Origin: Pyrinomonadaceae bacterium
Lineage (GTDB): Bacteria > Acidobacteriota > Blastocatellia > Pyrinomonadales > Pyrinomonadaceae
Direction of reading: 5' to 3'
Assembly: GCA_019694395.1 (NCBI GenBank)
Contig: JAIBCC010000005.1
Location: 1-64,000 of the forward strand
Length of the DNA: 64,000 nucleotides
The position numbers and the translations under genes are program-made. How positions within the stretch are numbered: position 1 is the stretch's first letter; every line of letters begins with the position of its first letter. The notes under the pieces were generated by a model. The model searched no databases, had not been told where the DNA came from, and saw only the letters and a list, made by a program, of their open reading frames with translations. Shown one piece after another: positions 17,054-26,731 of this stretch.

Positions 17054-19867
17054 ATGTTAAATCGAATTAAAGCCAAACCGGAAGATAAAAAAGTTTACAA
17101 AAGCCTGCGTTATCGGCTCAAAGTTGATGATGCGAAAACTCCGCCGCAAAAGAGTTTTATCCGACGGTTTTTCAGTAGGACTTTTCGTTTAATTTTCAAT
17201 CCGATCACACTTTTACTGTTTGTTTTGTTTTTGTTAGGTGCAGGAATGACTTTCGGATATTTTTGGAATGAATATTCGGAAAGAGTTGATCTGCTCCTGC
17301 GCGGTGAAGTCTTTACTAAGAATGCCGGGGTTTATTCTGCGCCAAAAACCATTAAAGACGGTGAAGGAATCTCCAAAGAGGATTTGAAGGAATATCTTAA
17401 AACCGCTGGCTACATTGAGAAAAATAGTCAGGCTGATGAAAACCGCAGCCGTTATAAAATCCAGGATAATGCGATTCAAATCGAACCAGGCGAAACCGCT
17501 TTAGTCGACGATAAAAAGATTTTCTCGACGCTTGAAATAAAATTTACCAAAGACGGCAAAGCAATAGACCAGATCACCGATATTGATACCAAAAAAGTTG
17601 TTAAAGAAGCTAAACTTGAGCCGAAAATTTTAAGTTCGATCACTGCCGAACGTGACGGCAGACGCAAAGCTGTCAGTTTTAATGATGTTCCCGAAAACCT
17701 TAGAAAAGCAATCATCACTACCGAAGATCGAGCGTTTTTTGAACATTACGGCGTAAATTTTCGCGGTATTGCGCGCGCACTTTGGCGCAGATACGAAGGC
17801 AATGACAATTCGCCCGTTGCCAGACAAGGCGGGTCTTCGATTACTCAGCAATTGGTCAAAAATCTTTTACTTTCAGACGAATACACGCTTGAACGCAAAG
17901 CCAAAGAGGCTTTTATGTCGCTAATTTTGGAAACACGTTTGAGCAAAGAAGAGATTTTTACACTTTATTGCAATCAAATTTATCTCGGACAACAAGCCGG
18001 AGTTTCGATCTATGGAGTCGGTGAAGCGGCAAACGTCTATTTCGGAAAAGATGTTACTGCACTAACGTTGCCCGAAGCCGCGATGATCGCCGGAATTATC
18101 CGCAGTCCGAATCGCTACAATCCTTACAAAAATCCTGACAAAACTACCGAACGGCGCAATCAGGTTTTGGAATCAATGCTCGAAGCCAACCAAATTTCAC
18201 AAAAAGAGTTTGACGAGGCAAAAGCAACTAAATTAACGCTTTATCAGATTTCGGTCAAAAAAGATTTGCAGGGAATGCCGTATTTTTCGCAATATGCGAT
18301 CGAGCAGTTGCCGAAATTGGTCAATGATCCCGAAGCTTTACAGCATTTACGGGTTTACACCACGATTGACCCCGATTTGCAGAAAATTGCCAATGATGTC
18401 GTGGTCAATCGTTTGGATAAATTGGACAAAGCGTTTCCCAAAAAACCGAAAGGCAGTTTGCAAGCCGCTTTAATTGCAATTCGTCCGAAAACAGGCGAAA
18501 TCGTAGCAATGGTCGGCGGACGCAACTATCTGGAAAACCAATTCAATCGTGCAACCGATGCGATGCGTCAACCCGGTTCAGTTTTCAAACCTTTTGTCTA
18601 TGCGACCGCTATCAACAGCGCATATGATACGGGCAGAGTTTTTACGGCTGCGACAATTTTTAAAGACGAGAAAAAGACTTTTACTTTTAACAACGAATCT
18701 TACTCACCAAATAATTACGGCGATGTTTTCAGCAATGAAGATATGACTTTGCGCGATGCTTTGGTCAAAAGTAAAAATACGATCACGGTTGATCTTGGAA
18801 TGCAGCTCAACATCGGAAAAGTAATGAATTTTGCGACCAAGGCAGGTTTCCCGCGAGTTGAAAAAGCGTATCCGTCAATGGCACTCGGAACTGCCGAAGC
18901 CACACCATTACAAGTTGCCACCGCCTACTCCGTTTTTGCCAATTTGGGCGATAAAATTTCTCCGATTGCCATTAACCGCATCACCACCGGTGAAGGAAAG
19001 ACCGTAATTGCACCTGTTACGGAAAAGAAAAACGTCTTAAAATCCGATGTTGCCTACATTATGGACGACATTATGAAAGATGTTATCAATCGCGGAACTG
19101 CTGTCAGTGCACAGTCTTGGGGCTTCAAAAATGTGCCGGGAAAATTCGGGTTTGCCGGAAAAACGGGAACTTCGCGTGATGGTTGGTTTGCCGGATTTAC
19201 ACCTGAATTGATTTGCGTAGTTTATGTCGGATTTGATGAAGATGATGAATTAGGAATGAAAGGCGCAGATTCTGCTTTGCCGATTTGGGCGGATTTTATG
19301 CGTCAAACGTTAAATTTACATCCTGAATGGAACGGCGATTGGACAATGCCCGATTCAATCCACCAAGCCGAAATTGATACTCGTAACGGCAATGTTCTGC
19401 GCGAACTCGCCCCGAAAGAAGCTGAATCAATCAATGCTCAACAAAAAGTTTTGAAGAAAAATACGGAGGCTTCACCAACTCCGACGCCCGAAACACCAGA
19501 ACTGATCAACACTTTTTTGAGCAATGTTCCGCTTGAATTTAAACGGGTAGAACTCTTTATTGCCGGAACGCTCCCGATTAATACAACACCTGAAATTGAT
19601 CCAAATGCAGAAAGCGCAAAACCGGAAGCAACTCCGACACCTTTTACCACTTGGGAAGAAGCGCAACAGCCCTCTTCCGAAAAGTCCAAAACTAAAAATA
19701 CTGCTAAAGAAGAAACTGAAGTAACTCAAAGTATTACCGTTATGATCTGTCCGATGTCGGGAATGCGTGCCACCATCAATTGCCCCGAAAAAGAAGCGAA
19801 AACCTTCAAAAACGGAACTGAACCAAAAGATTTTTGCATTCTACACAACAAACCTCAGCAAAAGTAG
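17054..19867 (+). CDS. Class A penicillin-binding protein (PBP1A family)
   Basis: 937-aa bifunctional peptidoglycan synthase. N-terminal cytosolic tail, one membrane segment (about 50-72), a GT51 transglycosylase domain with TTEDRAFFEHYGVNFRG and GGSSITQQLVKNLLL, then a transpeptidase domain with SVFK (active Ser509), SKN in VKSKNTITVD and KTGTS (Lys703). The C-terminal 150 residues form a Pro/Thr/Glu-rich linker plus a short tail with CPMSGMRA...CPEKEA...CILH, a cysteine pattern that may bind metal (inference). The lipid II-polymerising and crosslinking roles are family knowledge. Confidence 0.95.
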   Translation: MLNRIKAKPEDKKVYKSLRYRLKVDDAKTPPQKSFIRRFFSRTFRLIFNPITLLLFVLFLLGAGMTFGYFWNEYSERVDLLLRGEVFTKNAGVYSAPKTIKDGEGISKEDLKEYLKTAGYIEKNSQADENRSRYKIQDNAIQIEPGETALVDDKKIFSTLEIKFTKDGKAIDQITDIDTKKVVKEAKLEPKILSSITAERDGRRKAVSFNDVPENLRKAIITTEDRAFFEHYGVNFRGIARALWRRYEGNDNSPVARQGGSSITQQLVKNLLLSDEYTLERKAKEAFMSLILETRLSKEEIFTLYCNQIYLGQQAGVSIYGVGEAANVYFGKDVTALTLPEAAMIAGIIRSPNRYNPYKNPDKTTERRNQVLESMLEANQISQKEFDEAKATKLTLYQISVKKDLQGMPYFSQYAIEQLPKLVNDPEALQHLRVYTTIDPDLQKIANDVVVNRLDKLDKAFPKKPKGSLQAALIAIRPKTGEIVAMVGGRNYLENQFNRATDAMRQPGSVFKPFVYATAINSAYDTGRVFTAATIFKDEKKTFTFNNESYSPNNYGDVFSNEDMTLRDALVKSKNTITVDLGMQLNIGKVMNFATKAGFPRVEKAYPSMALGTAEATPLQVATAYSVFANLGDKISPIAINRITTGEGKTVIAPVTEKKNVLKSDVAYIMDDIMKDVINRGTAVSAQSWGFKNVPGKFGFAGKTGTSRDGWFAGFTPELICVVYVGFDEDDELGMKGADSALPIWADFMRQTLNLHPEWNGDWTMPDSIHQAEIDTRNGNVLRELAPKEAESINAQQKVLKKNTEASPTPTPETPELINTFLSNVPLEFKRVELFIAGTLPINTTPEIDPNAESAKPEATPTPFTTWEEAQQPSSEKSKTKNTAKEETEVTQSITVMICPMSGMRATINCPEKEAKTFKNGTEPKDFCILHNKPQQK

Positions 19868-19922
19868 CTGAACCTGCCCGTCTAGTTTCCAAACCTGCCC
19901 CCAAGCTAAAAGGAGATAAAGT

Positions 19923-20486
19923 ATGCCGCTTGAACAAGATATGATAAACATTCTGCAAAATCAGAAAACTCGTCAAATTTCGTTTAGTTTTACTTCGTCA
20001 GTGGGCGGAACAGTAACAGTCAATTATTCGACATTCCAAAGAATCATTGAAGGGCTGCAAAATAATCGTTTTGAAGTAACTGACCAGGGCGCACCTCCGG
20101 GAGGAGCTGCTTATAATCCAAATTCAAGTATAGCGGGCAGATCAGGCAGATTTAAGTTAAATCCTACTGGCGGTGTTCAAGTGGCTTTTGAATCGCTGGT
20201 AGTTCACGAATCAGTCCACGCTTCGTTTGATTTAACCCGGTCAACTCTGCCGTGGGTAGATAATGAAGCCGCTGCACATATTGCACAGGGATATTACTAT
20301 TATTTGAGCAATATCAGTCCAAATATTATTACCTTTGAGCCTGTCAGAATCGCCCGTCAATTAGCTGAATACATTGCAGATTCAGGGTTTATGCACGGAC
20401 AAAATTTGCAGGAATTAAGAAATTCTCTGCTTGCTTCCAGACCTTATCAAAACTATATCAACGGAACATTTACCGGAAATGAATAA
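19923..20486 (+). CDS. Small HExxH zincin-like protein
   Basis: Unrecognised 187-aa protein without a signal peptide. It carries a minimal zinc-protease signature: H95-E96-S-V-H99 in LVVHESVHASF, with E115 in VDNEAAAHIAQG as the likely third ligand (gluzincin-like spacing of 15). The rest has no known domain. A strong AAGGAG site precedes the ATG. It lies 55 nt after the PBP gene. The motif resembles small effector-type metallopeptidases; an effector or envelope protease role is only a guess. Confidence 0.75.
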   Translation: MPLEQDMINILQNQKTRQISFSFTSSVGGTVTVNYSTFQRIIEGLQNNRFEVTDQGAPPGGAAYNPNSSIAGRSGRFKLNPTGGVQVAFESLVVHESVHASFDLTRSTLPWVDNEAAAHIAQGYYYYLSNISPNIITFEPVRIARQLAEYIADSGFMHGQNLQELRNSLLASRPYQNYINGTFTGNE

Positions 20487-20535
20487 AAAAGTAAAAGATT
20501 TTGACCTTTGACTTTCGACTTTTAACTTTCAGACC

Positions 20536-21630
20536 TTAAACTAACAACGCATCGCAAATCCTTTCCGCCGTTTTGCCATCCCACAGCGGCGGAATTTTTG
20601 CGTGAGCAGTAAAGTTTGTATCGGCTAAAACTTCAAAAGCGGTTTGTTTGATCTTTTCGGGATTTGTGCCGACTAAAATATTCGTTCCCATTTCAATCGT
20701 GATCGGACGTTCGGTGTTCTCACGCAAAGTCAGACACGGAATTCCAAGCGCAGTCGTTTCCTCTTGAAGCCCGCCCGAATCGGTCAAAACTAATTTTGCA
20801 CCGCTGTAAAGCCGCATAAAGTCAAGATAACCAAGCGGTTCAATGAGTTTAATATTTGAATTTGCAACCTTTTCAGCAAAACCGAATTCTTCAATTCTGC
20901 TTTGGGTGCGAGGATGCGCGGGAAAAACTATCGGTAATCTTTCGGAAATCGCTAAAAGCGATTCGAGCAGTCCGCTGAAAACTTCTTTTTCATCAACATT
21001 TGACGGACGATGAAGCGTTAAAACGGCATAATCTTTTCCGGCGACTTCCAGATTTTCACGAACTTGAGACGATTCGGCAATTTTCAAATTCCGCAAAAGC
21101 GAATCAATCATTACGTTACCAACCAGCTTGATCTTACTTTCGGGAATTCCTTCGGCTTTTAAATTTTCGTCCCCATCAGGCGAAGGAGTCAGCAGCAAAT
21201 CTGAAATTGCATCGGTCAAGATCCGATTAACTTCTTCGGGCATTGTGCGGTCACGCGAGCGCAAACCTGCCTCAACGTGGGCAACTTTAACTCCCAACTT
21301 TGCACAAACCAAAGCACAGGCAATCGTGGAATTGACATCGCCGACCACCAAAACCCAATCCGGCTGCTGCCCCAAGACGATCGGTTCAAATTCCATCATA
21401 ATTTTGGCAGTCTGAACCGCGTGGCTGGCTGAACCAACGTTTAAATGCACATCCGGTGTCGGCATTCCCAAATCAACAAAAAACGAATCGGACATCGCCG
21501 CATCATAATGCTGTCCCGTATGCACGATCAAAGGCAAAAACTCCGATTCGCGCCGTTTCATTTCAGCGTAGATCGGAGCAATTTTCATAAAATTCGGACG
21601 TGCGCCGACAATATTCAGAACTTTTAGCAT
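20536..21630 (-). CDS. wecB: UDP-N-acetylglucosamine 2-epimerase (non-hydrolysing)
   Basis: 364-aa cytosolic enzyme interconverting UDP-GlcNAc and UDP-ManNAc. Family landmarks: VGARPNFMKIAPI at the N-terminus, HTGQHYDAAMSD, HVEAGLRSRDRTMPEEVNR, LTLHRPSNVDEKE, and TDSGGLQEETTALGIPCLTLRENTERP. Length is typical. A UDP-HexNAc 6-dehydrogenase lies upstream on the same strand, so together they could make UDP-ManNAcA for a surface polysaccharide (inference). Confidence 0.93.
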   Translation of the reverse strand: MLKVLNIVGARPNFMKIAPIYAEMKRRESEFLPLIVHTGQHYDAAMSDSFFVDLGMPTPDVHLNVGSASHAVQTAKIMMEFEPIVLGQQPDWVLVVGDVNSTIACALVCAKLGVKVAHVEAGLRSRDRTMPEEVNRILTDAISDLLLTPSPDGDENLKAEGIPESKIKLVGNVMIDSLLRNLKIAESSQVRENLEVAGKDYAVLTLHRPSNVDEKEVFSGLLESLLAISERLPIVFPAHPRTQSRIEEFGFAEKVANSNIKLIEPLGYLDFMRLYSGAKLVLTDSGGLQEETTALGIPCLTLRENTERPITIEMGTNILVGTNPEKIKQTAFEVLADTNFTAHAKIPPLWDGKTAERICDALLV

Positions 21631-21645
21631 AAGTATTCTGGGGGA

Positions 21646-22248
21646 CTACTTTTTCTTTTTGATGAGTTTTAAAGGTTTAAGTTCAACCTTTGCATAAATA
21701 TTTTTGAGTGGGATTTGGCAGTCAATTGAATCTAAAACGAGAACATCTTCAAGATTTTCCAAAACCTCAAACGTCCATTTTCCTGCGCCAATTCTTGAAT
21801 AATGCTCAACCCGAACGCGATTTTGGGCAATCATTACATAATTCTGCAACGATTCAAGCTTGAAATAATCTTCGGCTTTATCTCCGCGATCACGCGCTTC
21901 GGTTGATTTGGAAAGAACTTCAAAAATTACTATCGGATTAAGTAAAGTTGTATTGTTAGTATCAAAATTTATTTCATTACAAACCACACTGACATCAGGA
22001 TAAACATAATGTCCTTCCCGAATCCGAATTTTGATGTCACTGCCATGAACTTCACAAGGTTTTTCTTCAAGTAAATTTCCAATCCGCCGACTTATATTTT
22101 GCGAGATAGTGCTATGATTTCGTTTAACTCCAGCCATCGCAAAAACTTCGCCGTCCATATATTCGTGTTTGCGTTTGGATTTTGCCTCAAACGCCAAATA
22201 TTCGGCAACCGACATCAAAGTTTCTTTTTTAGCTAAGGCTTGGCTCAT
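21646..22248 (-). CDS. Uma2 family (DUF820) putative restriction-fold protein
   Basis: 200 aa with the Uma2/DUF820 layout: MSVAEYLAFEAKSKRKHEYMDGEVFAMAG at the start, HGSDIKIRIREGHYVYPDVSVVCNE and NPIVIFEVLSKSTEARDRGDKAEDYF, holding the PD-(D/E)xK-like residues, and a Lys-rich tail. Family members are abundant in cyanobacteria and acidobacteria and lack a firm function. It lies between the dehydrogenase and wecB and may be cotranscribed. Confidence 0.88.
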   Translation of the reverse strand: MSQALAKKETLMSVAEYLAFEAKSKRKHEYMDGEVFAMAGVKRNHSTISQNISRRIGNLLEEKPCEVHGSDIKIRIREGHYVYPDVSVVCNEINFDTNNTTLLNPIVIFEVLSKSTEARDRGDKAEDYFKLESLQNYVMIAQNRVRVEHYSRIGAGKWTFEVLENLEDVLVLDSIDCQIPLKNIYAKVELKPLKLIKKKK

Positions 22249-22302
22249 ATTTTCACCAAAATTAGTTTAAACCAATTTCTGTGGTCAATAAAGATAAAAA
22301 AT

Positions 22303-22334
22303 AAAGCCGTTTTGAATCAGTCAGAAACGGCTTT
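22303..22334 (-). terminator. Intrinsic terminator after the UDP-sugar dehydrogenase
   Basis: AAAGCCGTTT (22303-22312) and AAACGGCTTT (22325-22334) form a perfect 10-bp stem. On the minus strand the hairpin is followed by TATTTTTTATC, so it can end transcription from 22359-23696. Confidence 0.8.
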
Positions 22335-22358
22335 CATCTAAAAATTGAAGATTAGAAA

Positions 22359-23696
22359 TTACAAACGAACAATCTTTGCCTTACTTTCCTCACGCAAATC
22401 TTCTTTCAGAGCATTGCGTGTATCAACAATGACCGAAGCAAGCTCACAAACTCGTTTGTAATCTACGTCTGAATGCTCGGTGCAAATAACTACGCAGTCT
22501 GATGAAGAAATTAGTTCATCGGTAAACTCTTGATTATAAAGCGGTTCACCATCGCCAATCGTGTAGGCGTGGTCAAAGGTAACTTCCGGCACAAAAGCAT
22601 CGTGATAAACAACATTTGCCCCGCGCGAGCGCAAAAGGTCAATCACCGAAAGCGCAGGAGATTCGCGCATATCGTCAATATCTTTTTTGTAGGCTACACC
22701 GAGAATTAAGATCTTTGAGCCTTTGACGCTTTTTTGCTGATCGTTCAAAGCGTCACGCACCAAACCAGCGACATACTTAGGCATCCCCGAATTGATTTGC
22801 TCCGCAAGTGTAATAAATTGTGAATCGAATCCGTGTTGACGGGCTTTCCAACTCAAATAATGCGGATCGAGCGGGATACAATGTCCGCCAATTCCCGGTC
22901 CCGGATAGAACGGCATAAAGCCGAAAGGTTTCGTCGCAGCGGCACGGACAACTTCCCAAGTGTCAATATTTAAGGCATTACAGACTTTTGCCATTTCGTT
23001 CGCCATCCCGATATTGATGGCGCGAAAAGTGTTTTCCCAGAGTTTGCAGGCTTCGGCAACGCGAGCCGATGAAACGGGATGAACGGTATTGACAATATTT
23101 GCATAAAGCTCGGTGGCAACTTCGGTTGAATCCTTACCGACTCCGCCGACAACTTTGGTGATGTTGTGGGTTAAAAATTGCGGATTGCCCGGGTCAACTC
23201 TTTCGGGCGAAAATGCGAGTAAGAAATCTTCATCAAGTTTGAAACCTTTTTCTTCAAACATCGGCTGCAAAACCTCATCGGTTGTGCCGGGATAAGTAGT
23301 TGATTCTAAAATAACTAATTGCCCTTTTCGCATATATTTTTGGATTTCCCTACCGGAAGCCAAAATATACGACATATCAGGGTCTTTGGTTTTACGAAGC
23401 GGAGTCGGAACACAAATGATGATGACATCGCAATCGCTCAATTTACTGAAATCGGTAGTTGCTTCTAATTTTTCCGAATCCAAACATTTTTGGACGTTTT
23501 CCGAAGGAACATCAACGATATATGAATCGCCCTTGTTAATTGCATCAGCTTTTTTGGTATCAACTTCAAACCCGATGCCTTTAAATCCTTTAAGGCAAAA
23601 TTCAACAATCAACGGCAAGCCGACATAGCCAAGCCCAATTACACCAATACAAGCGGTTTTATCCGAAATTTTTTGTTTAAGCTGTTCTTTAATCAT
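22359..23696 (-). CDS. Nucleotide-sugar 6-dehydrogenase (UDP-HexNAc type)
   Basis: 445-aa NAD-dependent enzyme oxidising a UDP-hexose or UDP-HexNAc to the uronate. N-terminal Rossmann IGVIGLGYVGLPL, CVPTPL, ESTTYPGTT, FSPERVDPGN, the catalytic Cys in PGPGIGGHCIP, and C-terminal VLGVAYKKDIDDMRESPA. The HCIPLDPHYLSWKAR context is most like WbpA/WecC-type UDP-GlcNAc/ManNAc dehydrogenases. wecB nearby favours UDP-ManNAc as substrate, but that is inference. Confidence 0.9.
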   Translation of the reverse strand: MIKEQLKQKISDKTACIGVIGLGYVGLPLIVEFCLKGFKGIGFEVDTKKADAINKGDSYIVDVPSENVQKCLDSEKLEATTDFSKLSDCDVIIICVPTPLRKTKDPDMSYILASGREIQKYMRKGQLVILESTTYPGTTDEVLQPMFEEKGFKLDEDFLLAFSPERVDPGNPQFLTHNITKVVGGVGKDSTEVATELYANIVNTVHPVSSARVAEACKLWENTFRAINIGMANEMAKVCNALNIDTWEVVRAAATKPFGFMPFYPGPGIGGHCIPLDPHYLSWKARQHGFDSQFITLAEQINSGMPKYVAGLVRDALNDQQKSVKGSKILILGVAYKKDIDDMRESPALSVIDLLRSRGANVVYHDAFVPEVTFDHAYTIGDGEPLYNQEFTDELISSSDCVVICTEHSDVDYKRVCELASVIVDTRNALKEDLREESKAKIVRL

Positions 23697-23925
23697 TATT
23701 TTATTGCTAGATTCGATAATTCAAAAGGAATCTTTATTTTTGCGGGGCAGAGCTGCGAATCTCCACTATTTAAAAGACTAAGTTAAGGTTTTAAGCCTGT
23801 CAAGAAGTTAATTCACTTGTTCAACCATTTAATGCTATAATTATTTCCGCAAAGAATGACGACTCGCCATTTTGCATCATCAAACCCCAATAAATCATTA
23901 TTAAACATTAATTTCCAAAAGTTTT

Positions 23926-25146
23926 ATGCCAATCGAAATTACTTCAAAAAACCCTGTTGTCAAAGCAATTGTTGAAGGCTCCGCACCGATGCCTGCTCGT
24001 CTCGCCGCCGCTAAAGGTTTGTTACCCTTACCTCAAGCCGATTTATTGGAGGCACTTGCCTTTTTAGCCAAAAGTGATGATGCGGAATTGGTCGCCAGTG
24101 CTACTAAAACACTATCAAATCAGGACTCGATCAAACTCCTCGGTGTTTTGGAAATGCCTGAAACGGCTCCGGCAGTTCTTAACTATTTTGCCGAAAAATC
24201 TGACCTCCCGAAAGAGATCTATCAAAGAGTAATTATCAATCCGAATACGCCTGACAATGCGATTATTAAAATTGCCCGGCAAACCCGGGATGGCGAATTG
24301 CTTGAACTGATCACGCTTAATCAACAGCGTTTGATTCGGGTTCCGGCAATTATTGATGCAATTCTCAACAATAACTTTCGCACCGTTGAAGCTGACCGTA
24401 AAGCCAGCGAAACCAAACGCGAATTCTTTGAAAAAGAACGCGGCGCACAACAAATTGCCAACGAGCTTCGCGCACGCGGACAAGAAGCCGCTGCCGAGTT
24501 TATTGAAAAATCTGAATTTGCCGACACTTTAGACGGACAATCGGAACTCAGTTACGAAGACGCATTGCTAATTGCCCAGCATATCGAAATTCCTGATTCT
24601 GAAATTGATGATTCGTGGCTTTCGCTTGAATATATCGAGGAATTTTACGAAGAATCGCCTGAAGAACGTGAAGCAATTGTCAATAAGATCGTCGGCGAAA
24701 TCAGGTTTGAAGAAGACGATGTTTCCAACGAAAGAGTTTCAGCCATTAGCCGCATTCTCAAAATGACTATGAAAGATCGCGTCAAACTGGCAATGAAAGG
24801 CGACCGTGAAGCCCGTAATATTCTGATCCGTGATCCAAACCGTGTTGTGTGTCAGGCAGTTATTCAAAATCCGCGTCTAACCGAACAGGAAGTCGAAAAA
24901 ATTGCCGCGATGCGAACTGTTCCTGATGATGTTCTCCGCCAAATCGCTATCAATCGAACCTGGGCGCGAAATTATATGATCATGCACACTCTGGCAAAAA
25001 ATCCGCGCACTCCGATTGGCAATGTGGTTTCGATCTTAACCCGCTTGCAATTGCGCGATCTGATCGCCATTTCCAAAAACCGTAATGTTTCCGAAGCAGT
25101 CCGAAAACAAGCCTTTCGATTGGTCAATGCCCGTGCCGGAAAATAA
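23926..25146 (+). CDS. HEAT-like repeat protein, unknown function
   Basis: 406-aa soluble, helical protein. Residues about 10-150 and 280-400 show repeated helix pairs with motifs such as NPNTPDNAIIKIA, DPNRVVCQAVIQNPRLTEQEVEKIA and KNRNVSEAVRKQAF, as in HEAT/leucine-rich-variant or DUF2336-type scaffolds. The centre (about 150-260) is charged and acidic. No catalytic motif. It stands alone with 230 bp upstream and 112 bp downstream. Probably a conserved lineage protein acting as a binding scaffold. Confidence 0.75.
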   Translation: MPIEITSKNPVVKAIVEGSAPMPARLAAAKGLLPLPQADLLEALAFLAKSDDAELVASATKTLSNQDSIKLLGVLEMPETAPAVLNYFAEKSDLPKEIYQRVIINPNTPDNAIIKIARQTRDGELLELITLNQQRLIRVPAIIDAILNNNFRTVEADRKASETKREFFEKERGAQQIANELRARGQEAAAEFIEKSEFADTLDGQSELSYEDALLIAQHIEIPDSEIDDSWLSLEYIEEFYEESPEEREAIVNKIVGEIRFEEDDVSNERVSAISRILKMTMKDRVKLAMKGDREARNILIRDPNRVVCQAVIQNPRLTEQEVEKIAAMRTVPDDVLRQIAINRTWARNYMIMHTLAKNPRTPIGNVVSILTRLQLRDLIAISKNRNVSEAVRKQAFRLVNARAGK

Positions 25147-25258
25147 AGCACATTATTATTTGAAGATTTAGTCAAAGCTATTGTAAAAATTTGTAAAAAA
25201 TCAGAGGCTCGGTTGGAGTTTTTCTTAAGGTCTGCCAAAATGGATAAAACTTAAAAAT

Positions 25259-26650
25259 ATGAAAAAATTTTATCCGAAACGATTCCCCTTTGTGGTTCTT
25301 TTAGTTTTTGCTCTGGCAAGTTTTGGAATTGCCCAAAAGAAAGATGTCATTACTGAGCGCAATGTTCGCGCCCAGATGGAATTTTTAGCCGGTGATGCGA
25401 TGCAGGGACGCGGCAGCGGCTCAATGTTTGAGAGAATTGCCGCTGAATATATCGGTTCGCAGTTTATGCAATTTGGACTGGAACCCGCAGGCGAAAAAAA
25501 TGCACAAGGTGCTCAAACTTATGTCCAAACCGTCGAAGTTCCGGGCAGAAACGTATTGCAGGATGTAAAAATAGGCGGAGATTTTAACAATTCAGCCAAA
25601 TTCGGCAAAGATTTTGTTGCTTTTGAAGTTTCCAAAATGCAAATCAGCGGTGAATTGCAGCGGATTAAATTTGATGAAACTCCTAAAAAAGGGGCGATTG
25701 TTTTAATCACTCCTGATGAAAATGCAAAGTTTCAGGAATTCGGCGGAAGATTGGCGGCAATTTATTCGGGCGGTGCACAAGCTATCTTTATTGCTGCTAA
25801 CAAAGAGCTTGGAGAACAATGGGCAAATCTTGCCGAACGAAAACTTTCGCTTTCGAGGCGCGGCGGGAATCTTTTCTTTATCTCAAAAGAAATGATGAGT
25901 TCTTTGGCAAATGTTGCCGATGGAGCAAAAATTGAAATCAATTCACAATTTGCTCAAGGACCGAAAACCTATACCTGGAACGCGATGGGGAAAATTACCG
26001 GCAGCGATCCAACCCTGTCAAGCGAAATAATTTTATTAACTTCGCATCTGGATCATTTGGGAGTTAGACCAACTGCACCGGGCGATGACAAAATTTATAA
26101 CGGCGCAGATGACGATGCTTCCGGTTCGGTAGCAGTTTTGGAGCTTGCCCGCACACTTGCAAACGGCAAAAAGCCAAAACGGACGGTTTATTTTGTTTGT
26201 TTCGGCAGCGAAGAAGCCGGAGGTTTCGGAGCGAATTATTTTGTCAACAATCTACCGTTTCCAAAAGAAAAATTAATAGCCAATCTCGAATTTGAAATGA
26301 TTGGTCGTCCCGATGCAAAAGTTAAACCGGATGAGCTTTGGCTGACAGGCTATGAACGCTCAAACCTTGGTCCCGAACTCGCCAAACAAGGCGCAAAACT
26401 TGTGCAAGATCCGCATCCTGAACAAAACTTCTTTCAGCGTTCGGATAACATTACACTTGCCCGTCAAGGAATAATTGCACATACGGTTTCAAGTTTTGGA
26501 TTGCACACGGACTATCATCAGGCGAGTGATGAAGTTAAAACGATTGATTTTACGCATATGACAAGCGCGATAAATTCGATGGTTAAACCCGTTCAATGGC
26601 TGATAAATTCAAACTTTAAACCCACCTGGAACGAAGGGAAGAAACCGTAA
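25259..26650 (+). CDS. Secreted M28-family metallopeptidase with PA-like insert
   Basis: 463-aa exported aminopeptidase-like protein. Signal peptide ends near SFGIAQ. A protease-associated-like segment lies at about 95-230, then the M28 zinc core: SHLDHLG, NGADDDASGSVAVLELA, EEAGGFGANYF, the Asp in MIGRPD, and the His in DYHQASDE. All five expected metal ligands are visible. It likely trims peptides in the periplasm or outside. It ends before a strong bidirectional terminator. Confidence 0.92.
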   Translation: MKKFYPKRFPFVVLLVFALASFGIAQKKDVITERNVRAQMEFLAGDAMQGRGSGSMFERIAAEYIGSQFMQFGLEPAGEKNAQGAQTYVQTVEVPGRNVLQDVKIGGDFNNSAKFGKDFVAFEVSKMQISGELQRIKFDETPKKGAIVLITPDENAKFQEFGGRLAAIYSGGAQAIFIAANKELGEQWANLAERKLSLSRRGGNLFFISKEMMSSLANVADGAKIEINSQFAQGPKTYTWNAMGKITGSDPTLSSEIILLTSHLDHLGVRPTAPGDDKIYNGADDDASGSVAVLELARTLANGKKPKRTVYFVCFGSEEAGGFGANYFVNNLPFPKEKLIANLEFEMIGRPDAKVKPDELWLTGYERSNLGPELAKQGAKLVQDPHPEQNFFQRSDNITLARQGIIAHTVSSFGLHTDYHQASDEVKTIDFTHMTSAINSMVKPVQWLINSNFKPTWNEGKKP

Positions 26651-26671
26651 AACCTAATTTTCACAATTGAG

Positions 26672-26720
26672 GCGGATTATCGCGGATATTTAATATAAAT
26701 CTGTGATAATCCGCTTTTCT
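26672..26720. terminator. Bidirectional terminator between convergent genes
   Basis: GCGGATTATC (26672-26681) pairs perfectly with GATAATCCGC (26705-26714), extended inward by GCGGAT/ATCTGT to a 16-bp stem with G-T pairs. TTTTCT follows on the plus strand. It serves the M28 gene, and probably the regulator gene whose stop is at 26732 on the other strand. Confidence 0.8.
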
Positions 26721-26731
26721 GCGTTTATTTT

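Noticed and set aside
20487-20535. Short run of GACTTT-like units between convergent genes, considered as a CRISPR or tandem array
   Set aside because: Units of 7-8 nt, imperfect, only about five, with no spacers; it is low-complexity DNA.
23697-23925. Small GCAG-AG-CTGC hairpin in the gap before the HEAT-like gene
   Set aside because: Only 4 bp and no relatives in the window; not enough to call an element.
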